A stretch of 64,000 nucleotides of DNA from Hydrogenophaga sp. NFH-34 (lineage in GTDB: Bacteria; Pseudomonadota; Gammaproteobacteria; Burkholderiales; Burkholderiaceae_C), in NCBI RefSeq assembly GCF_021401345.1, contig NZ_JACBGE010000002.1, positions 124,001 to 188,000 of the forward strand, given 5' to 3'. Below are positions 39,427 through 47,815 of this stretch, piece after piece. The notes under the pieces were generated by a model, which saw only the letters and a list, made by a program, of their open reading frames with translations, did not search any database and was not told the DNA's origin. A program made the translations under genes and the position numbers. Positions within the stretch are counted from its first letter, which is position 1, and each line of letters begins with the position of its first letter.

Positions 39427-40551
39427 ATGCGTCTCACCGAATCCCGTCTCCTGCGCAGCCCCTCCCGCCTGGGCACCCTGGCCATGGCCGCCGCGTTGCT
39501 CGGTGGCTGCAGCGTGCTGCAGGAAGACAAGATCGACTACAAGTCCGCCCAGCGGGGCAATACGCTGGCGGTGCCGCCCGATCTGACCCAGCTGAGCCGT
39601 GACCCGCGCTTCCAGGTGCCGGGCGATGCGGTCAGCGCCAACAGCTACCAGGCCGCGCAGCCGACGGCCGCCCAGGCCACTGCCGGCAACACGGCAGCCG
39701 CCAGCCTCGGCGACGTGCGCATCGAACGTGCCGGCACGCAGCGCTGGCTGGTGGTCAACCGCCCGGCCGACCAGCTCTGGGCACCGGTGAAGGAATTCTG
39801 GGAAGAAAACGGTTTCCTGCTGCAGCTGGAGCAGCAGAACCTCGGCATCATGGAAACCGACTGGGCCGAGAACCGGGCCAAGATTCCGCAAGACTTCATC
39901 CGCTCCACCATCGGCAAGGTGTTTGAAAACCTGTACTCCACGGGCGAGCGCGACCGCTTCCGCACCCGTCTGGAACGCAATGCCAGCGGGGGCACCGAGA
40001 TCTACATCAGCCACCGTGGCCTGGAAGAGGTCTACACCAGCAGCCAGAAAGAGCAGACCGTGTGGCAGCCGCGTGCGGCCGATCCGGAGTTGGAGGCCGA
40101 ATTCCTGCGCCGCCTGATGGTCCGGCTCGGCGCCAGCGAGGCACAGGCCAAAGCCGCCGTGGCGACCGCGCCGTCGACGCCGCCCGCTGCCCGCGTGGTG
40201 ACGGAAAACGGCGTGCCCACGGTGCAGCTGGAAGGCGATTTCGATCGCGCCTGGCGCCGTGTCGGCCTGTCGCTGGACCGCAGCGGCTTCACCGTGGAAG
40301 ACCGCGACCGCAGCCAGGGCGTGTACTTCGTGCGCTACATGCCCGCGGGTGCCAACGAGACCGCCAAGCCGGGCTTCTTCAGCCGGCTGTTCAGCGGCAC
40401 ACCCGCTGCCCAGGGCCCGGACCGCTACCGCATCCAGGTGCGCAGCACCGGCAGCACGGCCGCCGTCACCGTGCTGGATGGCCAGGGGCAACCGGCATCG
40501 TCGGAAAACGCCCGCCGGATTGCCCAGTTGCTGGCAGACGATCTCAAATAA
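39427..40551 (+). CDS. bamC: Outer membrane assembly lipoprotein BamC
   Basis: The 374-residue protein has lipobox LLGGC (Cys28), followed by the conserved unstructured BamD-binding segment (DKIDYKSAQRGNTLAVPPDL). Two helix-grip domains follow. BamC is a lipoprotein of the BAM complex that inserts beta-barrel proteins. Pairing with dapA is conserved. A bidirectional terminator follows. Confidence 0.93.
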   Translation: MRLTESRLLRSPSRLGTLAMAAALLGGCSVLQEDKIDYKSAQRGNTLAVPPDLTQLSRDPRFQVPGDAVSANSYQAAQPTAAQATAGNTAAASLGDVRIERAGTQRWLVVNRPADQLWAPVKEFWEENGFLLQLEQQNLGIMETDWAENRAKIPQDFIRSTIGKVFENLYSTGERDRFRTRLERNASGGTEIYISHRGLEEVYTSSQKEQTVWQPRAADPELEAEFLRRLMVRLGASEAQAKAAVATAPSTPPAARVVTENGVPTVQLEGDFDRAWRRVGLSLDRSGFTVEDRDRSQGVYFVRYMPAGANETAKPGFFSRLFSGTPAAQGPDRYRIQVRSTGSTAAVTVLDGQGQPASSENARRIAQLLADDLK

Positions 40552-40572
40552 CCCGCGCGGGTATCCGCCGAC

Positions 40573-40602
40573 AAAAAAGCCGCTCAGGGAGCGGCTTTTT
40601 TT
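40573..40602. terminator. Bidirectional terminator between bamC and the small lipoprotein
   Basis: AAGCCGCTC and GAGCGGCTT pair around AGG and are flanked by A and T runs, so it can serve the two convergent genes. Confidence 0.9.
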
Positions 40603-40621
40603 CTGGGCTCGCAGGCCCGGA

Positions 40622-40930
40622 TTATTTGACGGCGTCCTTGACCGCTTCCACAGCGTCCTTGGTGGCGCCGGCCGCCTTGTCAGCTGCCTCCTTGGTCGCG
40701 TCTGCCGCAGCGGCCACGCCATCCTTGGTCGCTTCCACGGCCTGGCCGGCCGCTTCCTTGGTCGCGTCCACGGCCGCCGCAGCGGTGTCCTTGGTCGCTT
40801 CGACGGCTGCGGCCGCGTTTTCCTTCACCGCCTCCACCGAAGCGGCTGCGGGCGCCGGTTCTTCCTTTTGACCGCAGGCCACCAAAGCGGCAGTTGCCAG
40901 CAAACTGGCACACAAAAAAGTGATCTTCAT
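40622..40930 (-). CDS. Small lipoprotein with LEA-like 11-residue repeats
   Basis: The 102-residue protein begins MKITFLCASLLATAALVACG, a lipoprotein signal with lipobox LVAC (Cys19). After a short Pro/Ala linker, residues 32-97 consist of six consecutive 11-residue units of the type V-E-A-T-K-D-T-A-A-A-A, predicted to be amphipathic helix. This resembles LEA and apolipoprotein-like proteins, so a stress or envelope-protective role is possible, but no function is known. The ATG at 40930 is chosen because it begins the signal. Confidence 0.7.
   Translation of the reverse strand: MKITFLCASLLATAALVACGQKEEPAPAAASVEAVKENAAAAVEATKDTAAAAVDATKEAAGQAVEATKDGVAAAADATKEAADKAAGATKDAVEAVKDAVK
40640..40837 (-). 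repeat. Six 33-bp coding repeats (11-residue units)
   Basis: The segment encodes units with consensus [VA]-x-A-T-K-[DE], each 11 residues. The period is preserved exactly across six units, pointing to repeat expansion. Confidence 0.8.
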
Positions 40931-41145
40931 GAGATATCCCTTGGATGAAAAACGCGCTGTTGTCTCGGCCCCTGCGGCGGCAAGACCTGCTTGCCGCCGC
41001 AGGGGTTCACGCTTCCCGGCGCGCGCACAACCCGGGACGTGCACGCAATGTACCTCCCAGGACGCAGGTTCCCATCCATCGGTAGCCGCTGTTTCTTTTG
41101 TTCACACCGCGATGCAGTGCCCACGCCGCGCCACTGTGGGGAATG

Positions 41146-41658
41146 TCACAGGCCAAGCACCGTCGCCGGGAAAGCCGGACTGCCCTTGAGCCAGAAGGCG
41201 TCCAGCCGCTCGCGCAACGCCACCTTGCGTTCGGGAGAGCGACTGGCCACCAGCACCGAGCGCTCCGGGTCGATGCGCTCCAGCGTCCACGCGGGGGTCC
41301 AGATCGCGCTGGGCACACCCTCGCCGCTTGCACCCCGGCACGCGCGGGCCTCGACGATGTGCGACCAGGTGGTGCGCCAGCCGACAAAGCGCGGATGCCG
41401 CTGGCGCAGCGTGTCGAACTCGCGGGCCAGCAGTTGCAGCGTGCGCCCGGTGCGCGACCAGGCGTTCAACGCCTCGACCACCGCACGCTCACCCAGCGGC
41501 CAGTCGGCAAAGTCGGTATCGCTCAGCAGCAGTTGCTGCCAGCCTTCCGACGCGGCTGCCTGCAGGGCCTGTCGCACGATCGCGCCAAAGTCTTCGCGGC
41601 CCACGATGCGGCCTTCCGGCAAAAGGGACGGTGACGGGGTGGAATCGGTCGGTGGCAT
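41146..41658 (-). CDS. Conserved-looking hypothetical protein beside roxA
   Basis: The 170-residue protein begins MPPTDSTPSPSLLPEGRIVG. Charged and hydrophobic residues alternate as in a soluble alpha/beta protein: WQQLLLSDTDFADWPLGERA, LREFDTLRQRHPRFVGWRT-like blocks, and a C-terminal PERSVLVASRSPERKVALRE. No motif is recognised. It lies 55 bp downstream of roxA on the same strand and may be co-expressed. The ATG at 41658 is more likely than a longer frame to 41784 that overlaps roxA. Confidence 0.6.
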   Translation of the reverse strand: MPPTDSTPSPSLLPEGRIVGREDFGAIVRQALQAAASEGWQQLLLSDTDFADWPLGERAVVEALNAWSRTGRTLQLLAREFDTLRQRHPRFVGWRTTWSHIVEARACRGASGEGVPSAIWTPAWTLERIDPERSVLVASRSPERKVALRERLDAFWLKGSPAFPATVLGL

Positions 41659-41713
41659 GCCTGCTCCTGCTGCGGGTCCGGACTCGCCATCTGACACGGC
41701 AGGGGCAGCGGCG

Positions 41714-42865
41714 TCAAGCGCCTTGCCGCAACCAGCCGGCTTCGTACCAGTCCTGCAGGATGGCCCGCACCGCCTCGCTCGCACGCAGCACGTCGCCGGC
41801 GGCCAGCGAGCGCTGATCGGCCAGTCGCTGCATCAGGCGGGCATCGGCACCGCCAGCGCGAAAGCTCTCGCCGTTGATGAACACGTGGTCGGCGTCATAC
41901 ATCATGCGGGTACGGCGATCCAGCGCCACCGCCCCGGGCTGCCAGTCTCCGGTCGGCTCGTCAAACCAGACCTGTGGTTTCGGCTCGGTCATCGCCTCGC
42001 CCAGGGCGCAGGCCAGGGAGCGGCGATCGGCGAGCAGGCGCTGCAGCGCATCGGCGGCATAGGCGTGCAGCGCGTCCGGCACGGCTGCGGGCGTGGGCGT
42101 GGCCGCCTGCGCGGGATCGCGGTACAAGGTCTCGTCCTCGAACGCGTCGGCCATGCGCTGGACCAGCTCACCCGCGAGCGACGCGCGCTGCGGCACCCGG
42201 AAGCCAATGGAATAGGTCATGCAGTCACCCCCCACGGCGATCCCGTCGTGGGCCCAGCGTGGTGGCAGATAGAGCATGTCGCCCGGCTGCAGCAGATGCT
42301 CTTCTTCGGGCACGAAGTGGCTGAGGATCTTCAGCGGCACGTCAGGCTCCAGCGACAAGTCCTTCTGGCGGCCGATGCGCCACAGCCGCTCGCCACTGGC
42401 CTGCAGCAGGAACACGTCGTAGCTGTCGAAGTGCGGCCCGACCCCGCCGCCATCACTGGCCCAGGAGATCATCAGGTCGTCCAGCCGCGCGTCGGGTACG
42501 AAGCGAAAGCGCTGCATGAGTTCGTGCACCGGGTCGACATGCAGATCCACCCCCTGCACCAGCAGGCTCCAGCGCGGCTGTTTGAAGGGTGGGAAGGCCC
42601 CTTTCGCGAAAGGACCGTGGCGCAGTTGCCAGCCCGCGTCGCGGTGCACGATCAGGCGCGACTCCACCGACGGCTGACCCGCCAGCGCAAACAGCGCCGC
42701 CCGCGAAAGCAGTGGCTGAAAGCCGGGAATGGCACCGCGCACGAGCAAAGGCTTCTTCTGCCAGTGACGCCGCATGAACTGTTGGGGAGAAAGGCCGCCC
42801 AGCAAAGGGGTGGGCAGCGCCAGGTCGCCGACGAGGCCGGCGCGGGAAAGGGACACAGCTGTCAT
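41714..42865 (-). CDS. roxA: Ribosomal protein L16 3-hydroxylase-type cupin oxygenase
   Basis: The 383-residue protein is a JmjC/cupin 2-oxoglutarate oxygenase of the RoxA (YcfD) group. The iron ligands are in VGPHFDSYDVF (His and Asp) and the distal His in PPRWAHDGIAVG. PGFQPLLSRAALFALAG and the C-terminal winged-helix-like region fit the family length of about 370-390. RoxA hydroxylates Arg81 of ribosomal protein L16 in E. coli. The divergent neighbour is a SlyD-like FKBP only 14 bp away. Confidence 0.88.
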   Translation of the reverse strand: MTAVSLSRAGLVGDLALPTPLLGGLSPQQFMRRHWQKKPLLVRGAIPGFQPLLSRAALFALAGQPSVESRLIVHRDAGWQLRHGPFAKGAFPPFKQPRWSLLVQGVDLHVDPVHELMQRFRFVPDARLDDLMISWASDGGGVGPHFDSYDVFLLQASGERLWRIGRQKDLSLEPDVPLKILSHFVPEEEHLLQPGDMLYLPPRWAHDGIAVGGDCMTYSIGFRVPQRASLAGELVQRMADAFEDETLYRDPAQAATPTPAAVPDALHAYAADALQRLLADRRSLACALGEAMTEPKPQVWFDEPTGDWQPGAVALDRRTRMMYDADHVFINGESFRAGGADARLMQRLADQRSLAAGDVLRASEAVRAILQDWYEAGWLRQGA

Positions 42866-42879
42866 GGGACAATTGTCCG

Positions 42880-43407
42880 ATGAAAATCACCCCGCAATGT
42901 GTCGTTTCACTCACCTGGACGCTCAAGGACACCCTGGGCGAAGAACTGGACGTGCTCGACGAGCCGGTGGAATTCCTCGTCGGCGGCGCCGACCTGCTGG
43001 CCCGCATCGAAGAGTCCTTGCAGGGGCATGAGGCCGGCGACGTGCTCGATCTGCACCTCGAACCGGAAAACGCTTTCGGTGACTACGACGACCGGCTGCT
43101 CTTTCTGGAGCCGCGCCAGCTGTTTCCTGACGACCTCGAAGAGGGCATGGGCTTCGAAGGCCTGCCCGAAGGCTGCAATCCCGCCGCGCCGCGCGACCGC
43201 CTCTACTTCGTGAGCGACATCTATCCCGATCATGTGGTGCTGGACGGCAACCACCCGCTGGCCGGTATTGCCCTGCGCCTGAAACTGAAGGTGCATGCCG
43301 TGCGGGAAGCCGAAGTGGCCGAAGTGGGCCGTGGCACCCTCGGCGCTGGCTTCTTCCGCGCCCACATCGACCCGCCCGCCGACACGCCCCCGCGCACCCT
43401 GCATTGA
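42880..43407 (+). CDS. SlyD-like FKBP peptidyl-prolyl isomerase
   Basis: The 175-residue protein has the FKBP/IF-domain layout of SlyD: LTWTLKDTLGEELDVLDEPV, LVGGADLLARIEESLQGHEAGD, and EPENAFGDYDDRLL. It lacks the His-rich metal tail of E. coli SlyD. SlyD-type proteins are folding helpers with prolyl isomerase activity. It is divergent from roxA with 14 bp between starts and ends in a shared terminator. Confidence 0.85.
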   Translation: MKITPQCVVSLTWTLKDTLGEELDVLDEPVEFLVGGADLLARIEESLQGHEAGDVLDLHLEPENAFGDYDDRLLFLEPRQLFPDDLEEGMGFEGLPEGCNPAAPRDRLYFVSDIYPDHVVLDGNHPLAGIALRLKLKVHAVREAEVAEVGRGTLGAGFFRAHIDPPADTPPRTLH

Positions 43408-43442
43408 AAAAACCCAGGGCCCTCACGGGCTCTGGGTTTTTT
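43407..43442. terminator. Bidirectional terminator between the SlyD-like gene and dut
   Basis: AACCCAG / CTGGGTT plus GGCCC / GGGCT form one long stem around TCAC, with A and T runs on the two sides. Confidence 0.9.
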
Positions 43443-43460
43443 CACCACGGCCTGGCGATT

Positions 43461-43910
43461 TCAGCCGCGACCGGTCGATCCGTACCCGCCTTCACCGCGC
43501 TCTGAGGGGGCGGCAAACTCGTCCACCACGTGGAAACGCGCCTGGACCACGGGCACGACGACCAACTGGGCAATGCGCTCCATCGGCTCGATGGTGAAGG
43601 GGGTCGGGCTGCGGTTCCAGGCGCTGACCATCAGCTGGCCCTGGTAGTCGCTGTCGATCAGACCCACGAGATTGCCCAGCACGATGCCGTGCTTGTGACC
43701 CAGGCCCGAGCGCGGCAGGATCAGCGCCGCATAACCAGGATCGGCCAGGTGAATGGCCAGCCCGGTCGGCACCAGTTGCCAGGCATTCGGGGCCAGTGAG
43801 AGCGGCGCCTCCAGGCAAGCGCGCAGGTCCAGGCCGGCACTGCCCGGCGTGGCGTAAGACGGCAACTGCCCGGCCAGACGCCGGTCCAGGATCTTCACAT
43901 CGATCTGCAT
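43461..43910 (-). CDS. dut: dUTP diphosphatase
   Basis: The 149-residue protein begins [20 protein letters not shown]. The five dUTPase motifs are visible: [34 protein letters not shown] and the C-terminal [11 protein letters not shown]. It hydrolyses dUTP to dUMP, keeping uracil out of DNA. The start at 43910 is chosen because it begins motif I spacing properly; a longer frame enters the TRAP gene region. Confidence 0.97.
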   Translation of the reverse strand: MQIDVKILDRRLAGQLPSYATPGSAGLDLRACLEAPLSLAPNAWQLVPTGLAIHLADPGYAALILPRSGLGHKHGIVLGNLVGLIDSDYQGQLMVSAWNRSPTPFTIEPMERIAQLVVVPVVQARFHVVDEFAAPSERGEGGYGSTGRG

Positions 43911-43926
43911 CAGGGGTTCCAGTCCT

Positions 43927-45708
43927 TCACTCGGTCTTCTTGAGCGACTCTTCGAGCGCCTTGGTCGGATCTTCGGGTTCCGCTTCCTCGGCAGCAGGCG
44001 GGGGCTCCAGCGTGGGAGCCGCGCCGGCCTCGTGGGATTCTTCCTCGCCACCCATTTGCAGATCCTGCATGTTGTTGAGCATGTCCATCACCTGTGCATC
44101 ATCGACCTTGACCGCCTTGTCAAGATTGCCCAGCACCAGCCCCGGGTTGAACAGGATCACCGACACCATGATGAGCTGCAGGATGATGAACGCGATCGAG
44201 CCCTTGTAGATCTGTGACGTGGTAACGGCCGGGATGCGCTCACCGGTCACCTCGTCGGTGTAATCCTCGCGCGCCGCCACGCTGCGCAGGTAGAACAGCG
44301 CAAACCCGAACGGCGGTGTGAGGAAGGAGGTCTGCATGTTCATGGCCAGCAGCACCCCGAACCAGATGAGGTTGATGTCCATGCTTTGGGCCACCGGCAC
44401 CAGCAGCGGAATCACGATGAACGCGATCTCGAAGAAGTCGATGAACATCCCGAGCACGAACACCAGCAGGTTCACGAAGAGCAGGAAGCCCAGTTGGCCA
44501 CCCGGCAGCTTGTCGAACAGATGCTCCACCCAGATGTGGCCGTCCGCCGCATTGAAGGTGAAGCTGAACACGGTCGAACCGATCAGGATGAACAGCACGA
44601 AGATCGACAGCTTGGTCGTGTTCTCCACCGCTTCCTTGAGCAGCGACACACTGAGCGTGCGGCGGCCGGCAGCCATGATCAGGGCCCCGACGGCGCCCAT
44701 GGCGCCGCCCTCGGTGGGCGTGGCCACCCCCAGAAAAATCGTGCCCAGCACCAGGAAGATCAGCACCAGCGGCGGGATCAGCACGAAGGTCACCTGCTCG
44801 GCCAGTTTGGACAGCAGCCCCAGGCGCAGCAGCCGGTTCACGAGGGCCAGCGCCAGCGCCAGGAACGAGCCCACGGTGATGGACATGATCACCACTTCAT
44901 CGCCCGCCGGCGGCATCTCGCGGCCGATCATCGGGTTGATGATGGCTTCGTGGTTCATGCCCCAGAACCAGCTCGCGGCGGCGCAGATGGCCAGCAGCAC
45001 CAGCAGGGACACGTGCCCGGAGGCACCGCTGGATTCGCGATAGATGCGCGCTTCAGGGGGCAGAGCCGGCACCCACTTGGGCCGGAAAATCGCCACCCCG
45101 GCGATGAAGAGCAGGTACAGGCCCACCAGCATCAGACCGGGAATCAGCGCCCCCTTGTACATGTCACCGACCGAACGGCCCAGTTGGTCGGCCAGCACGA
45201 TCAGCACCAGCGAGGGCGGAATGGCCTGGGCCAGCGTGCCCGAGGCGGTGATGGTGCCCGTCGCGATGGTGCGGTTGTAGCCGTAGCGCAGCATGATGGG
45301 CAGCGAGATCAGGCCCATGGAGATCACGGCCGCCGCGACCACGCCGGTGGTGGCCGCCAGCAGCGCCCCCACCAGGATCACCGCCACCGCCAGCCCGCCG
45401 CGTACCGGCCCGAACACCTGGGCCACCGTGGCCAGCAGGTCCTCGGCCATGCGGCTGCGTTCGAGAATGATGCCCATCAGGGTGAAGAACGGGATCGCCA
45501 GCAGCGTCTCGTTCTGCATGATGCCGATCACCCGCAGCGGCAGGGCCTGGAACAGGTTGGACGGGAACAGCCCCACCTCCATGCCGATGAAACCGAAGAA
45601 GAGGCCCGTGGCCGCCAGCGCAAAGGCGACCGGGAATCCGGTCAGCAGGAAAAACAGCAGGCCCGCAAACATCAGCGGGACGAACTGGTTGGCAATGAGT
45701 TCGGTCAT
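43927..45708 (-). CDS. TRAP transporter large permease (DctM)
   Basis: The 593-residue protein has about twelve hydrophobic segments. [20 protein letters not shown] and later [20 protein letters not shown] are DctM signatures. The acidic C-terminus (about 50 residues, Glu/Pro/Ala rich) is unusual and not part of the membrane domain. It forms the sodium-driven permease with DctQ and the binding protein. The order here is binding protein, DctQ, DctM. An 11-bp gap precedes it. Confidence 0.92.
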   Translation of the reverse strand: MTELIANQFVPLMFAGLLFFLLTGFPVAFALAATGLFFGFIGMEVGLFPSNLFQALPLRVIGIMQNETLLAIPFFTLMGIILERSRMAEDLLATVAQVFGPVRGGLAVAVILVGALLAATTGVVAAAVISMGLISLPIMLRYGYNRTIATGTITASGTLAQAIPPSLVLIVLADQLGRSVGDMYKGALIPGLMLVGLYLLFIAGVAIFRPKWVPALPPEARIYRESSGASGHVSLLVLLAICAAASWFWGMNHEAIINPMIGREMPPAGDEVVIMSITVGSFLALALALVNRLLRLGLLSKLAEQVTFVLIPPLVLIFLVLGTIFLGVATPTEGGAMGAVGALIMAAGRRTLSVSLLKEAVENTTKLSIFVLFILIGSTVFSFTFNAADGHIWVEHLFDKLPGGQLGFLLFVNLLVFVLGMFIDFFEIAFIVIPLLVPVAQSMDINLIWFGVLLAMNMQTSFLTPPFGFALFYLRSVAAREDYTDEVTGERIPAVTTSQIYKGSIAFIILQLIMVSVILFNPGLVLGNLDKAVKVDDAQVMDMLNNMQDLQMGGEEESHEAGAAPTLEPPPAAEEAEPEDPTKALEESLKKTE

Positions 45709-45719
45709 GTCCGTCTCGC

Positions 45720-46331
45720 TCAGTGGGTGGTCTTGGGTGCCACGGCGGCGTGTTGGTGCTCGGCTTCGGCAATCTGCTTGGCCAGCATTTCGGCTTCACT
45801 CGGCCCGGTGTGGTCCAGCGGGTCCGGACCGGATCCGGTCAGAAAGGCCAGGCGCTTGATGAGTTCCGAGAACCCCTGCAGCAACAGGAAGGCAAAACCC
45901 GCCGGAATCAGCAGGTACACCGGCCAGCGGATAAGCCCCCCCGCGTTGAGCGACACCTCCCCGGAGGCCCAGGCACGGGCGAACACCGGCCAGCCCTCGA
46001 TCATCATGAGGATGCACAACGGGGCAAGGAAGACCACGATCCCCAGCACGTCGATCCAGTTGCGCGTACGCTGGCTGAACTTGCTGGAAACAAAATCGAT
46101 GCGGACGTGCGCGTTGCGCAGGAAGGCATAGCCGCCCCCGAGCATGAAAACGGCCGCGAACAGGTACCACTGGATCTCCAGCCACGCGTTGGAGCTGGTG
46201 CCGAGCACTTTGCGCACCACGGCATTGCCCGCACTGATCAGCGTGGAAGCCAGGATCAGCCACATGGTCAGCTTGCCGACCCAGTGGCTGAAGGCGTCGA
46301 TGAGCCGAGATAGCTTAAGCAGGAAAGTCAT
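45720..46331 (-). CDS. TRAP transporter small permease (DctQ)
   Basis: The 203-residue protein has four hydrophobic segments and the DctQ signature around NAWLEIQWYLFAAVFMLGGG. Its C-terminal tail after residue 160 is charged and longer than typical. It binds DctM in the inner membrane. It lies between the binding protein gene and the large permease gene. Confidence 0.88.
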   Translation of the reverse strand: MTFLLKLSRLIDAFSHWVGKLTMWLILASTLISAGNAVVRKVLGTSSNAWLEIQWYLFAAVFMLGGGYAFLRNAHVRIDFVSSKFSQRTRNWIDVLGIVVFLAPLCILMMIEGWPVFARAWASGEVSLNAGGLIRWPVYLLIPAGFAFLLLQGFSELIKRLAFLTGSGPDPLDHTGPSEAEMLAKQIAEAEHQHAAVAPKTTH

Positions 46332-46435
46332 AAAGGTTCCCCTCAGGGACGGGAAAATCGCAAACCCAGCAGTCTACGATGGCCGCGATGTGGGCGGCTG
46401 TTCAAAGGCTGACGACCTGCCGTCGGCCACTGCAC

Positions 46436-46460
46436 AAAAAACCCCGCACACGCGGGGTTT
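46436..46460 (-). terminator. Intra-operon terminator after the TRAP binding protein
   Basis: On the minus strand a GC-rich stem (ACCCCGC with GCGGGGT, four-base loop) is followed by TTTTTTG. It lies between the stop of the binding protein gene (46485) and the start of dctQ (46331). Partial termination here could make the binding protein more abundant than the permease, as seen in other binding-protein systems. Confidence 0.75.
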
Positions 46461-46484
46461 GCAGCCAACGGCAGGCGGGACCGC

Positions 46485-47564
46485 TTACAGCTTGGCCGAC
46501 TGCATGTAGCGGTCGAACTGGGCATCGGTGAAGCGGAACCAGAGGTTCTGGTCCTTGCGGAAGTTGGAATAGTCCGTGTAGATCTTCTTCCAGTGTGGAT
46601 TGGAGTCGGTGAGTTCCTTGTACAGGTCCATCGAGTGCTTGAACGCCGAATCCATCACCGCCTTCGGGAACGGCAGCACCTTGGCGCCAGCGGCCACCAG
46701 ACGCTTGAGCGCCGCCGGGTTGCGGGCGTCGTACATGGCCTGCATGGTGACGTGGGCGTGCGAAGCCGCAGTTTCGACCATCGCCTTGTACTCGGGCGAC
46801 AGTGCATTGAAGGCCGCCTTGTTGATGTAGAAGTCGACCTGGGCACCACCTTCCCACCAGCCGGGGTAGTAGTAGTTCTTGGCCACTTTCTGGAAGCCCA
46901 GCTTTTCATCGTCGTACGGTCCGATCCACTCGGCCGCGTCGATGGTGCCCTTTTCCAGCGCCTGGTAGATCTCACCGCCGGGAATGCTCTGCGGCACGCC
47001 ACCCATGCGGGTCAGCACGCTGCCGGCAAAGCCGCCGATGCGCATCTTCAGACCCTTGATGTCGTCCAGGGTCTTGATTTCCTTGCGGTACCAGCCGCCC
47101 ATCTGGGCACCGGTGTTGCCACCCGGGAAGTTGATGATGCTGTACTGGTCGTAGAACTCGCGGAACAGCTTCAGGCCGTTGCCGTCGTAGTACCAGGCCG
47201 TCAGCTGGCGGCTGTTCAGGCCGAAGGGAATGGCCGTGCCCATTGCAAAGGTCGCATCCTTGCCGGCGTAGTAGTACGGGCAGGTATGGCCCGCTTCGAC
47301 CGTGCCTTGCTGCACAGCGTCCACGACGCCCAGCGCCGGCACGAGTTCACCCGGAGCGTGCACGGTCACGGAGAATTTGCCGCCCGACATTTCGTTGAGC
47401 TTCTTGGCGAACACGTCGGCCGCGCCATGAATGGTGTCCAGCGACTTGGGAAAGCTCGAGGTCAGGCGCCAGCGAATGGTGGCCTGGGCTTGCACGGCCG
47501 GCGCAACACCGGCGGCGAGCACACCCGCGATACCGGCATGCTTGATGATGGAACGACGATCCAT
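46485..47564 (-). CDS. TRAP transporter substrate-binding protein (TakP-like)
   Basis: The 359-residue protein begins MDRRSIIKHAGIAGVLAAGV, a twin-arginine-like or Sec signal ending near AVQAQA. The mature part holds GGFAGSVLTRMGGVPQSIPG, GEIYQALEKGTIDAAEWIGP and YYYPGWWEGGAQVDFYIN, which match the alpha-keto-acid/mannitol-type TRAP binding proteins. A 2-oxoacid or lactate ligand is plausible, but not shown by sequence alone. It is the first gene of the TRAP operon. Confidence 0.88.
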   Translation of the reverse strand: MDRRSIIKHAGIAGVLAAGVAPAVQAQATIRWRLTSSFPKSLDTIHGAADVFAKKLNEMSGGKFSVTVHAPGELVPALGVVDAVQQGTVEAGHTCPYYYAGKDATFAMGTAIPFGLNSRQLTAWYYDGNGLKLFREFYDQYSIINFPGGNTGAQMGGWYRKEIKTLDDIKGLKMRIGGFAGSVLTRMGGVPQSIPGGEIYQALEKGTIDAAEWIGPYDDEKLGFQKVAKNYYYPGWWEGGAQVDFYINKAAFNALSPEYKAMVETAASHAHVTMQAMYDARNPAALKRLVAAGAKVLPFPKAVMDSAFKHSMDLYKELTDSNPHWKKIYTDYSNFRKDQNLWFRFTDAQFDRYMQSAKL

Positions 47565-47815
47565 GTGAGTTGACTCCGTAATGGCGTTGGACTTGCTTGC
47601 CTGACCGTTGTGCGTTCATCGCGCAACGGCAGACGGGTGACTTGCAACAGTCCGGGGCATTTTAGGGAGCGGGTTCGGGGTCAACTGTCGGGTTTTCCCT
47701 CGAAACACACGCCGTCACGGCCAGCCTTCAGGGTTCTGCAAGCTTGGTGAAAGCCCGGCGCAAGCCAACGCAGAAACCTCAACAGGTCATTGAAACCTTC
47801 TCACAAGCGCGCTGC
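47565..47815. other. Intergenic region upstream of the TRAP operon
   Basis: About 250 bp separate the TRAP operon start from the dxs end, both on the minus strand. A possible -10 (complement of 47659-47664, TAAAAT) with a TTGACC 14 bp upstream is visible, but the spacing is short. I see no small gene or riboswitch here. Confidence 0.35.
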
